Source of the DNA: Penium margaritaceum
Taxonomy: Eukaryota > Streptophyta > Zygnematophyceae > Desmidiales > Peniaceae
Assembly: GCA_023375785.1 (NCBI GenBank)
Contig: SZWC01001166.1
Span: 69,740 to 130,416 of the forward strand
Direction of reading: 5' to 3'
Length of the DNA stretch: 60,677 nt
The translations under genes were made by a program, and so were the position numbers. The notes beneath the pieces were generated by a model. The model worked only from the letters and a program-made list of their open reading frames with translations, searched no databases and was not told where the DNA came from. This document shows, piece by piece, positions 36,101 to 47,699 of the stretch (the first letter of the stretch is position 1; each line of letters starts with the position of its first letter).

Positions 36101-36720
36101 AGTAGGACGCAAGTAGGGCGCATGTAGGGCGCAAGTGGGGTGCAAGTGGGACACAAGTGGGACGCAAGTGGGGCGGAAGTGGGGTGCAAGTGGGGCGCAA
36201 GTAGGATGCAAGTGGGAAGCAAGTGGGGCGCAAGTAGGGCACAAGTGGGGCGCAAGTGGGGTGCAAGTGGGGCACTAGTGGGGCGCAAGTGGGATGCAGG
36301 TGGGGCGCATGTGGGGTGCAAGTGGGGCAAATGGGATGCATGTGGGGTGCAAGAGGGATGCAAGTGGGGCGCGAGTGGGGTGCAACTAGGGCGCAAGTGG
36401 GACGCAATTGGGACACAAGTGGGGTGCAAATAGGAAATAAGTGGGGCGAAAGTAGGGCGCAAGTGGGGTGCACCTGGGCCTCAAGTAGGGTGCAAGTGGG
36501 GTGCAAGTGGGGTGCAAGAAGGACGCACGTGCGGCGCAAGTGGGACGTAAGTGAGACGCAAGTGGGATGCAAGTGGGGCGCAAGTGGGACGCAAGTTGGA
36601 CGCAAGTGGGGCGCAAGTGGAGCGCAAGTAGAGCGTAAGTGGGACGGAAGTAGGGCGCAAGTGGGGTGCATGTGGGGCGCAAGTAAGGCGCTAGTGGGAC
36701 GCAAGTTAGGTGCAAGTAGG

Positions 36721-37469
36721 ATGCAGGTGGGGCGCAAGTTGGGCGCAAGTTGGGCGCAAGTGGGGCGCAAGTGGGGCGCAAGTAGGGCACAAGTGGGGCG
36801 CAAGTAGGGCGCAAGTAGGGCGCAAGTGGGGTGCAAGTGGGGTGCAAGTGTGGCGCACGTAGGGCGCAAGTGGGGCGGAAGTAGGGCGCAAGTGGGGCGG
36901 AAGTAGGGCGCAAGTGGGGCGGAAGTAGGGCGCAAGTGGGGCGGAAGTAGGGCGCAAGTGGGGCGGAAGTAGGGCGCAAGTGGGGCGGAAGTAGGGCGCA
37001 AGTGGGGCGGAAGTAGGGCGCAAGTGGGGCGGAAGTAGGGCGCAAGTGGGGCGGAAGTAGGGCGCAAGTGGGGCGGAAGTAGGGCGCAAGTGGGGCGGAA
37101 GTAGGGCGCAAGTGGGGCGGAAGTAGGGCGCAAGTGGGGCGGAAGTAGGGCGCAAGTGGGGCGGAAGTAGGGCGCAAGTGGGGCGGAAGTAGGGCGCAAG
37201 TGGGGCGGAAGTAGGGCGCAAGTGGGGCGGAAGTAGGGCGCAAGTGGGGCGGAAGTAGGGCGCAAGTGGGGCGGAAGTAGGGCGCAAGTGGGGCGGAAGT
37301 GGGGCGCAAGTGGGATGCAGGTGGGGCGCAAGTGGGGCGCAAGTTGGGCGCAAGTGGGGCGCAAGTGGGGCGCAAGTAGGGCACAAGTGGGGCGCAAGTA
37401 GGGCGCAAGTAGGGCGCAAGTGGGGTGCAAGTGGGGTGCAAGTGTGGCGCACGTAGGGCGCAAGTGGGG
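36721..37469 (+). repeat. Direct duplication bracketing the 22-bp array
   Basis: The roughly 150 bp before the 22-bp array (36721-36875) recur after it (37315-37469) at an offset of 594 bp, which is 27 x 22. The shared phrase TGGCGCACGT lies at 36851 and 37445. The 22-bp array therefore sits inside a larger duplication unit. Confidence 0.9.
36866..37305 (+). repeat. 22-bp higher-order repeat, 20 copies
   Basis: A dimer of two unlike 11-bp units, GCAAGTGGGGC then GGAAGTAGGGC, repeated 20 times with essentially no change except in the final copy. It is the most uniform tract in the window and so probably the youngest amplification. Confidence 0.97.
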
Positions 37470-40400
37470 TGCAAGTAGGGCGTAAGAAGGGCGCAAGTGG
37501 GACGCAAGTGGGACGCAAGTGGCGCGCAAGTAGGGCGCTAGTGGGGTGCAAGTAGGGTGCAAGTGGGACGCAAGTGGGCCGCATGTTGGGCGCTAGTGGG
37601 GCGCAAGTGGGGCGCAAGTGGGGCGCAAGTGATGCGCAAGTGGGGCTCAAATTGGATCCATGTGGGGCGCAAGTGCGGCACAAGTGGGACAGAAGTGGGG
37701 AACAAGTAGGGCACAAGTAGGTTGAAATTGGGGCACAAGTGAGGTGCAAGTAAGGCGCAAGTGGGGCGCAAGTGGGGTGCAAGTAGGGCGCAAGTGGGGT
37801 GCAAGTGGGGCGCAAGTGGGACGCATATAGGGCACAAGTAGGGTGCAAATGGGGCGCAAGTGGGGCGCACGTAGGGTGCACGTGGGGCGCAAGTGTGGTG
37901 CAAGTATAGCGCAAGTGGGGCGCAAGTGGGGCGCAAGTGGGGCACAAGTGGGGCGCAACTTGGGCGCAAGTAGGGTGTAAGTGGGACGCAAGTGGGGTGC
38001 AGGGAGGGTGCAAGTGTTGCGCAAGTAGCGCGCAAGTGGGGCACAAGTGGGACGCTAGTGGGGTGCAAGTGGGGCGCAAATAGGATACAAGCGGGGCGCA
38101 AGTGGGGTACAAGTAGGGCACAAGTGGGGCGCAAGTGGGGCGCAAGAAGGGTGCAAGTGGGACACAAGTAGGGCGCAAGTGGGGTGCAAGTGGGACGCAC
38201 ATAGGACACAAGTAGGGTACACGTACGGCGCAAGTGGGGCGTAAGTGTGGCGCAAGTATGATGCAAGTGGGACCCAAGTGGGGCAGAAGTAGGAAGCAAG
38301 TGGGATGCAAGTAGGGCGTAACTGGGATGCAAGTGGGGCGCAAGTAGGGTGCAAGTGGGTGCAAGTAGGGTGCAAGTGGGACGTAAGTGGGACGCATATA
38401 GGGCGTAAGTGGGGCGCAAGTAGGGTGCAAGTGGGGCGCAAGTGGGGCGCAAGTAGGACGCAAGTGGGGCGCAAGTAGGACGCAAGTTGGGCGCAAGTAG
38501 GGCGCAAGTAGGGCGCAAGTACGGTACAAGTAGGGCGCAAGTGGGGCGCAACTGGGGTGCAAGTAGGACGCATATCGGGTGCAAGTCGGACGCAAGTGGT
38601 ACGCAAGTAGGTAGCAAGTGGGACACAAGTAGGGTGCAAGTGGGGTGCACGTAGGTTGCAAGTGGGTAAAATAGGGTGCAAATAGGCCCAAGTGGGAGGC
38701 AAGTGGGCCGCATGTGGGCCGCAAGTGGGGTGCAAGTGGGGTGGAAGTAGGGCGCATGTGGGGCGCAAGTGGGGCACAACTGGGGGGCAAGTAGGGTGCA
38801 AGTGGGGTGCAAGTGGGGCACAAGTAGGGTGCAAGTGGGGCGCATGTGGGGCGCAAGTAGGACGCAGGTGGGACGCAAGTGGGAAGAAACTAGGGCGCAA
38901 GTGCATTGGAAGTGGGGCGCACGTAGGGTTCAAGTGGGGACAAGTGGGGCACAAGTGGGACACAAGTGGGGCGCAATTAAGGCGCAAGTGGTGCCAAGGG
39001 GGGCGCAAGTTGGGCGCAAGTAGGGTGCAAGTGGGGTACAAGGGGGGCGCAAGTGGGGCGCAAGTGGGGTGCAAGTAGGGTGCAAGTGAGGTGCAAGTGG
39101 GGCGCAAGTGGGACGCAGGTGGGGTGCAAGTAGGACGCAAGTGGGGCACAAGTGGGGCGCAAGTGGGGCGCAAGTGGGGTGCAAGTGGGGTACAAGGGGG
39201 GCGCAAGTGGGGCGCAAGTGGGGTGCAAGTAGGGTGCAAGTGAGGTGCAAGTGGGGCGCAAGTGGGACGCAGGTGGGGTGCAAGTAGGACGCAAGTGGGA
39301 CACAAGTGGGACGCAAGTAAAGTGCACGTGGGGCGCAAGTAGGGCGTAAGTGAGAGGCAATTGGGGCGCATGTAGGGCGCAAGTGGGGTGCAAGTGGGCG
39401 CAAGTGCGACGCAAGTGGGATGCAAGTGGGGCGCAAGTAGGGTACAAGTTTGGCGCAAGTGGGGCGCAAGTGGGGCGCAAGTGGGGTGCAAGTGGGACGC
39501 AAATAGGGCACAAGTGGGGCGCAAGTGGGGCACAAGTCGGGGGCAAGTACGGCGCAAGTGGGGCGCATGTGGGGCACAAGTAGGACGCAAGTGGGGCGCA
39601 AGTAGGGTGCAGGTGGCGTCCAAGTGGGGTACAAGTGGGGTTCAAATGGGGCGCAAGTGGGGTGCACGTAGGGTGCAAGTGGAGAAAGTAGGACGCAAAT
39701 GGGGCACAAGTGGGACGCAAGTGGGACACAAGTGGGGCGCAAGTGGGGCGCAAGTGGGGCGCAATTAGGGCACAAGTAGGGTCCAAGTCGGGCGCAAGTG
39801 GGGCGCAAGTAGGGTGCATGTGGGGCGCGCTTGGGGTGCACGTAAGGTGCAAGTGGGGCGCAAGTAGGGCGCAATTGGGGTCCAAGTGGGGCCCAAGTTG
39901 GGTGCAAGTGGGGCACAAGTGAGGCGCAAGTGAGGCACAAGTGGGGCGCAAGTAGGGCGCAAGAGGGGCGTAGGTGGGGGGCAAGTGGGGTACAAGTGGG
40001 GTACTAATGGGTCGCAAGTGGGGTGCAAGTGGGGCGCAAGTGGGGTGCAAGTAGGGCGTAAGTGGGGCGCAAGTGGGACACAAGTAGGGTGCAAGTTCGG
40101 CGCAAGTAGGGCGCAAGTGGGGCGCAAGTGGGGTGCAAGTGGGGTGCAAGTGGGGCACAGATTGGGTGCAAACGGGGCGTAAATGGGGTGCAAGTGGGGT
40201 GCAAGTGGGGTGCAAATGGGGTGCAAGCTGGTTGTAAGTGGGACACAAGTAGGGCGTAATTGGGGCACAAGTGGGGTGCAACTAGGGCGCAAGTAGGGCG
40301 CAAGTAGGGCGCACGTGGGGTGTAAGTGGGGTGCACGTAGGGCACAAGTGGAGCACAAGTACAGTGCAAATGGGGCATAAATGGGGCACAAGTAGGATGC

Positions 40401-43389
40401 AAGTGGGGCGCAAGTGGGGCGCAAGTAGGGCGTAAGTGGGGTGCAAGTGGGACGCAAGTAGGGTGCAAGTGGGATACAAGTAGGACGTAAGTGGGGTACA
40501 AGGGGGACGCATGTAGGGCTTAATTTGGGCACAAGTAGGACCCAAGTGGGGCGTAAGTGGGGTGCAAGTAGGGCGCAAGTGGGACGCAAGCGGCTCGCAA
40601 GAAGAGCGCAAGTTGGGCGCAAGTAGGGCGCAAGTAGGGCGCAAGTAGGGCGCAAGTGGGGCGCATGTGGGGCACAAGTAGGGCACAAGTGGGACACAAG
40701 TGGGACGCAAGTAGGGAGCAAGTGGGGCATAAGTAGGGCGCAAGTAGGGCGTAAGTGGGGCACAAGTAGGGTACAAGTGGGGCGCAAGTGGGGCGCACGT
40801 GGGGCGCAAGTGGGGCGCATGTAGGATGCAAATGGGGCGCAAGTGGGGCGCACGTGGGGCGCAAGTGGGGTGCAAGAGGGCCGCAAGTGGGACGCAAGTG
40901 GGGCGCAAGTTGGGTGCAAAATGGGTCCAAATGGGGCGCAAGTGGGGTAAAAGTGTGGCTCACATCGGACGCAAGTGGGTTGCAAGTGGGACGCATGTAG
41001 GGCGCAAGTGGGAAGCAAGTAGGGCGCAAGTGGGGCGCTCGTAGGGTGCAAGTGGATGAAGTAGGGCGCAAGTGGGACGCATATGGGATGCAAGTGGGAC
41101 GCAAGTGGGACGTATGTGGGGTACAAGAGGGGCGCAAGTGGGGTACAAGTAGGGCGCAAGTGGGATGTAAGTGGGGCGCAAGTGGGACGTAAGTGGGGCG
41201 CAAGTGGGGCACATGTGGGGCGTAAGTAGGGCGCAGGTGGGACACAAGTAGGACACAAGTAGGGAGCAAGTGGGATGCAAGTGGGGCGCAAGTAGGGCGC
41301 AGGTGGAGCGCAAGTGGGGCGAAAGTCGGGCGCAAGTATGGCGCATGTGGGGCACACGTAAGGCTTTAGTGGGGCGCAAGTAGGGCACAAGTGGGGCACA
41401 AGTGGGGCGCAAGTAGTGTCTAACTGTTGCCAAGGGGGGCGTAAATTGGACGCAAGTGGGGTGCAAGTAGGGCGCAAGTGGGGCGCAGGTGGGTTGTAAT
41501 GGGGTGTAAGTAGGGCGCAAGTAGGGAGCAAGTGGCGCGCAAGTGGGGCACAAGTGGGGCGCAAGTTGGATGCAAGTAGGGCACAAGTGGGGCACAAGTG
41601 GGGCGCAAGTAGGGTGCAAGTGGGGCGCAAGTAGGGCGCAAGTAGGGAGCAAGTGGCGCGCAAGTGGGGCACAAGTGGGGCGCAAGTTGGATGCAAGTAG
41701 GGCACAAGTGGGGCACAAGTGGGGCGCAAGTAGGGTGCAAGTGGGGTGCAAGTAGGGCGCGAGTGGGACGCAAGTAGGGCGCATGTAGTGCGCAAGTGGG
41801 GCGTAAGTGGGCGCAAGTGGGGCGCAAGTGGGGCGCAAGTGGGGCACAAGTGGGTCAAAAATGGGGTGCAATTGGGGCGCAAGTGGGGCGCAAGTGGGAT
41901 GCAAGTAGGGCAAAAGTGGAGCGGAAGTGGGGTGCAAGTGGAGTGCATGTGGGGCGCAAGTGGGGTGCAAGTCGGGCGCAAGTAGGACGCAAGTGGTGCG
42001 CAAGTGGGATGTAGGTGGGGCCCAAGTGGGGTGCAAGTGGGGTGCAAATGGGGCGCAAGTGGGGTGCAAGTGGAGCGCAAGTAGGGCGCAAGTGGGGCGC
42101 AAGTGGGACGCAAGTAGTGCACAAGTGGGGCGCAAGTGGGGCGCAAGTGGGGCGCAAGTGGGGCGCAAATAGGGCACAAGTAGGGTACAAGTGGGGCGCA
42201 TGTGGGGCGCAAGTAGGGCGCAAGTGGGGAACAAGTGGGGTACAAGTAGGGTGCAAGTGGGGCGCAAGTGGGACATAAGTGGGGCGCAAGTGGGATGCAA
42301 CTGGGGCGCATGTGCGGCGCAAGTAGGACGCAAGTAGGACGCAAGTGGGGCGCACGCAGAGTGCAAGTGGGACGCAAGTAGGACGGAAGTAAGGCGCACA
42401 TGGGGCGCAAGAGGGACGCAAGTAGGGCGTAAGTGGGGCGCAAGTGGGGTGCAAGTAGGGTGCAAGAGTGGCGCAAGTAGGGCGCAAGTGGGGCGCAAGT
42501 GGGGCGCAAGTAGGGCGCAAGTGGCGTGTAAGTGGGATGCAAATAGGATGCAACCGGGGTGCAAATGGGGCACAAGTAGGGCGCAAGTCGGGCGCAAGTG
42601 GGGCGCAAGTAGGGCCCAAGTGGGGCGCAAGTAGGGCGCAAGTGGGGCACAAGTGGGACGCACGTAGGGTGCAAGTGGGACACAAGTACGGCGCAAGAAG
42701 TGCGTAAGCGGGGTACAAGTAGGACACAAGTAGGATGAAAGTAGGACGCAAGTAGGACGTAAGTGGGGCGCAAGTGGGACGCAAGCAGGGTGCAAGGGGG
42801 GTGCAAGAAGGGCGCAACTGGGACACAAGTGGGGTGGATGTAGGGCACAAGTGGGGCACAAGCAGGATGCAAGTGGGGCGCAACTGGGGCGTAAGAAGGG
42901 CGCAAGTGGGACGCAAGTGGGCCGCAAATAGGGCGCAAGTTGGGTGCAAGTAGGGCGCAAGTTGGGCGTAAGTATGGTGCAACTGGGGCGCATGTGGGGT
43001 GCAAGTAGGGCGCAAGTGGGGCACATGTGGGGCGCAAGTAGGGTGCAAGTGGGGCGCAAGTGGGACGCAAGTATGGCGCAAGTGGGTCGCAAGTAGGGCG
43101 GTAGTGGGTCGAAAGTGGGCCACACGTAGGCCACAAGTAAGGCGCAAGTAGGGCGCAAGTGGGGTGCAAGTGGGGCGCAAATGGGGCGCAACTGGGGTGC
43201 ACGTGGGCCGCAAGTGGGGCGCAAGTGGGGTGCAAGAGGGACGCATGTGGGGCTTAGGTCGGGAGCAAGTGGGGTGCAAGTGGGGCGCAAATGGGGTGCA
43301 AGTGGGGGGCAAGTAGGACGCAAGTAGGGCGCAAGTGGGACGTAAGTGGGGCGCACGTAGGGCGCAACTGGGACGCAAGTAGGGCGTAA

Positions 43390-44427
43390 GTGGGGAGCAA
43401 GTGGGACACAAATGGGACACAAGTGGGACGCAAGTGGGGTACAAGTGGGGCGCAAGTGGGGCGCAACTGGGGTGCACGTGGGCCGCAAGTGGGGCGCAAG
43501 TGGGGTGCAAGAGGGACGCATGTGGGGCTTAGGTCGGGAGCAAGTGGGGTGCAAGTGGGGCGCAAGTGGGACGCAAGTAGGATGCAAGTGGGACGCAAGT
43601 GGGGCGCAAGTAGGGCGCAAGTGGGACGCAAGTAGGGCGTAAGTGGGGAGCAAGTGGGACACAAATGGGACACAAGTGGGACGCAAGTGGGGTACAAGTG
43701 GGGCGCAAGTGGGGCGCAACTGGGGTGCACGTGGGCCGCAAGTGGGGCGCAAGTGGGGTGCAAGAGGGACGCATGTGGGGCTTAGGTCGGGAGCAAGTGG
43801 GGTGCAAGTGGGGCGCAAGTGGGACGCAAGTAGGATGCAAGTGGGACGCAAGTGGGGCGCAAGTAGGGCGCAAGTGGGACGCAAGTAGGGCGTAAGTGGG
43901 GAGCAAGTGGGACACAAATGGGACACAAGTGGGACGCAAGTGGGGTACAAGTGGGGCGCAAGTGGGGCGCAACTGGGGTGCACGTGGGCCGCAAGTGGGG
44001 CGCAAGTGGGGTGCAAGAGGGACGCATGTGGGGCTTAGGTCGGGAGCAAGTGGGGTGCAAGTGGGGCGCAAGTGGGACGCAAGTAGGATGCAAGTGGGAC
44101 GCAAGTGGGGCGCAAGTAGGGCGCAAGTGGGACGCAAGTAGGGCGTAAGTGGGGAGCAAGTGGGACACAAATGGGACACAAGTGGGACGCAAGTGGGGTA
44201 CAAGTGGGGCGCAAGTGGGGCGCAACTGGGGTGCACGTGGGCCGCAAGTGGGGCGCAAGTGGGGTGCAAGAGGGACGCATGTGGGGCTTAGGTCGGGAGC
44301 AAGTGGGGTGCAAGTGGGGCGCAAGTGGGACGCAAGTAGGATGCAAGTGGGACGCAAGTGGGGCGCAAGTAGGGCGCAAGTGGGACGCAAGTAGGGCGTA
44401 AGTGGGGAGCAAGTGGGACACAAATTG
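43390..44427 (+). repeat. 253-bp higher-order repeat, about 4.1 copies
   Basis: Identical units begin at 43390, 43643, 43896 and 44149 (253 bp, 23 units of 11 bp), with a partial fifth from 44402. An earlier related segment starts near 43190 at a spacing of 275 bp (25 units), so the array grew from a slightly longer ancestor. Confidence 0.95.
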
Positions 44428-47400
44428 GACACAAGTGGGGTACAAGTAGGGCACAAGTGGGGCGCAAGTGGGGCGCAAGTGGGGTGCAAGTGGGGCGCAA
44501 GTAGGGTGCAAGTAGGGCGCAAGTCGGGCGCAAGTGGGACGCAAGTGTGGCGCAAGTGGGGCGCAAGTGGGGAGCAAGTGGGACGCAAGTAGGATGCAAG
44601 TGGGACGCAAGTGGGGCAAAAGTAGGGCGCAAGTGGGACGCAAGTGGGGCGCATGTATGGCGTAAGTGGGACGCAACTAGGACGCAAGTGGGGTGCAAAT
44701 GAGGCACAAGTGGGACGTAAGTGGGATACAGGTGGGCACAAGTGGGATGCAAGCGGGGACAATGGGGCGCAAGTGGGGTGCAAATGGGGCGCAAGTGGGA
44801 CGCAAGTGAGGCGTAGGTAGGGCGCAAGTGGGACGCAAGTGGGACACAAGTGGGGCGCAAGTAGGGCGTAAGTGGGGTGCACATAGTGCGCAAGTGAGGC
44901 GCAAGTGGGATAGAAGAATGATACAAGTTGGGTGCAACTGGGAGGTAAGTGGGGTGCAAGAAGGGCGCAAGTAAGGTGTAAATGGGGTGCAAGTGGGACG
45001 CAAGTGGAGTGCAAGTAGAGCGCAAGTGGGGCGCAAATAGGGGGAAAGTGGGGTGCAAGTGGGACGCAAGTAAGGCGCATGTGGGACGCAAGTTAGGGGT
45101 AAGTAGGACACAGGTGGGGCGCAAGTGGGACGCAAGTTGGGCGCAAGTGGGACACAAGTGGGACGCAAGTACGGCAAAAGTGGGGCACAAGTCGGGCGCA
45201 ATTAGGGCACAAGTGGGGCCCAAGTGGGGCGCAATTGGATGCAAGTAGGGCGCAAGTGGGGCGCAAGTAGGACGCAAGTGGGGCGCAAGTGAGGCGCCAG
45301 TATGGCGCAAGTGGTGCGCAAGTGGCGCGCAGGTAGGACGCAAGTGGGGCGCACGTAGGGCACAAGCGTTGCGTAAGTGGGCCGCACGTAGGGTGCAAGT
45401 GGGGCGCAAATAGGGCGCAAGTGGGGCGCAAGTGGGGCGCAAGTGGGGCGCAAGTGGGAGCAAGCGGGGCTCAAGTTGGGAGCAAGTGAGGCGCAAGTCG
45501 GGCACAAATGGGGCGCAAGTGGGAAGCAAGTAGGACACAAGTAGTGCAAAAGTGGGGCACAAGTGGGTTGAAAGCAAGGCGCAAATGGGGCGCAAGTGGT
45601 GCGCAAGTAGGCCGCAAGTGGGGTACAAGTGGGGTGCAAGTGGGACGCAAGTGGGATTCAAGTGGGGTGCAAGTGGGGTGCAAATGGGGCGCAAGTGGGA
45701 CGCAAATGGGGTGCAATTGGGGCGCAAGTAGGGTGCAAGTAGGGTGCAAGTGGGGCGCAAGTTGGACGCAAATAAGGCCAAAGTTGGGCGCAAGTGGGTG
45801 CAAGTATAGGAAAGACGAGGGACAAGAGGGGCGCAAGTGGGATGCAAGTGGGGCGCAAAGAGGGCGCAAGAGGGGTGTAAGTGGGGCGCAAATGGGGTGC
45901 AAGCGAGGCATAAGTGGGGCACAAGTAGAGCACAAGTGGAGCGCAAGTGCGGCGCAAGTAAAGCGCTAGTGGGGTGCAAGGAGGGCGCAAGTGGGGCGCA
46001 AGTGGGGCGCACGTAGGGCGCAAGTGGGGCACAAGTACGACGCAAGTGGGACGTAAGTGGGGCGCATGTAGGACGCAAGTGGAGTTCAAGTGGGACGCAA
46101 TTACGGCATAAGTGGGGTGTAAGTGGGGTGCAAGTAAGGTGCAAGTGGGGTGCAAGTAGGGCGCAAGTGGGGCGCAAGTGGGGCGCATGTAAGGAGCAAG
46201 TAGGACGCAAGTGGGGTGCAAGTGGGGTGCAAGTGGGGTGCAAATAGGGCGCAAGTGGGACGCAAGTCAGACGCAAGTAGGGCGCAAGTGGGACGCAAGT
46301 AGGGCACAAGTAGGGCGCAAGTAGGATGAAAGTGGGGCGCATGTGGGATGCAAGAAGGACGCAAGTGGGGAGCAAGTAGGGCGGAGTAGGGCACGGGTGG
46401 GGTACAAGTGGGACAAAAGTAGGGCACAAATGGGGCGCAAGTAGGACGCAAGTGGGGTGCAAGTGGGGTGCACGTAGGGTGCCAGTGGGGTGTAAGTAGG
46501 GCGCAAGTGGGGCATAAGAAGGGCGCAAGTGGGGTGCAAGTGGGATGCAATTGGGCTGTAGGTGGGGCGCAAGTGGGGTGCAAGTGGGGCGCAAGTGGGG
46601 CGCAAGTGGGGCGCAAGTAGGACGCAAGTGGGGCGCAAGTGGGACGCAAGTGGGGTGCAAGTGGGGCGCAAGTGGGGCGCAAGTGGGGCGCAAGTAAGGC
46701 GCAAGTAGGGCGCAAGTGGGGTGCAAGTGGGGTGCAAGTGGGGCGTAGGTGGGGCGCAAGTGGGGTGCAAGTGGGGCGCAAGTGGGGCGCAAGTGGGGCG
46801 CAAGTAGGACAAAAGTAGGGCGCAAGTGTGACGCAAGTGGGGTGCACGTAGGGCGCAAGTAGGACGCAAGTAGGGTGCAAGTAGAGCGAAAGTAGGGCAC
46901 AAGTGGGGCGTAAGTGGGTCGCAAGTGGGACGCAAGTGGGGTGCAAGTGGGGTGCAAGTGGGGCGGAAGTGGTGCGCACGTGGGGCACAAGTGGGGTGCA
47001 AGACGGGCGCAAGTGGGACGCAAGTGGGGCGCAAGTATGGGGCAAATGGAGGACAAGAGGGGCGCAAGTGGGATGCAAGTGGGGCGCAAGTTGTACGAAA
47101 GTGGGACGCAAGTGGGCTGCAAGTAGTGCGAAAGTAGGGTGCAAGTGGGGCGCAAGTTGGACGCAAGTAGGGCCTAAGTGGTGCGCACGTGGAGCGCAAG
47201 TAGGGTGCAAGTGGGGCGCAAGTGGGGCACAAGTGGGGCGCAAGTAGGACGCAAGTAGGACGCAACTGGGGTTCATGTAAGGCACAAGTGGGTGCAATTG
47301 GGGCGTAAGTAGGGCGCAAGTGGGGCGCAAGTGGGGCGCAAGTAGGGCACAAGGGGGGCGCAAGTGGGGCACAGGTGGGACGCAAGTGGGGTGCAAGTGG

Positions 47401-47699
47401 GGCGCAAGTGGTGCGCAAGTAGGGCGCAATTAGGGTGCAAGTGGGACGCAAGTTGGACGCAAGTAAAGCCTAAGTGGGGCGCAAGTGTGGTGGAAGTATG
47501 GGGCAAGTGGGGGACAAGAGGGGCGCAAGTGGGACGCAAGTGTGGCGCAAAGGGGGCACAATTGGGGTATAAGTGGGGCGTAAATGGGGCGCAAGTGGGA
47601 CGCACGTAGGGCGCAAGTGGGGCACAAGTACGCCGCAAGTGCGGCGTAAGTGGTGCGCAAGTAGGACGCAAGTGGGTAGCAAGTGGGGCGCAATTACGG

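Noticed and set aside
36866-37305. CRISPR-like array
   Set aside because: Units are contiguous 22-bp dimers of the satellite with no unique spacers, in a eukaryotic context.
39765-43235. Minus-strand ORF of 1156 codons and similar ones (22255-25458, 40960-44016, 44288-47155) as giant repeat proteins
   Set aside because: All lie inside the 11-bp array, all minus frames give the same 11-residue period, indels do not matter, and there is no non-repeat domain, signal or conserved start. They are explained by repeat arithmetic.
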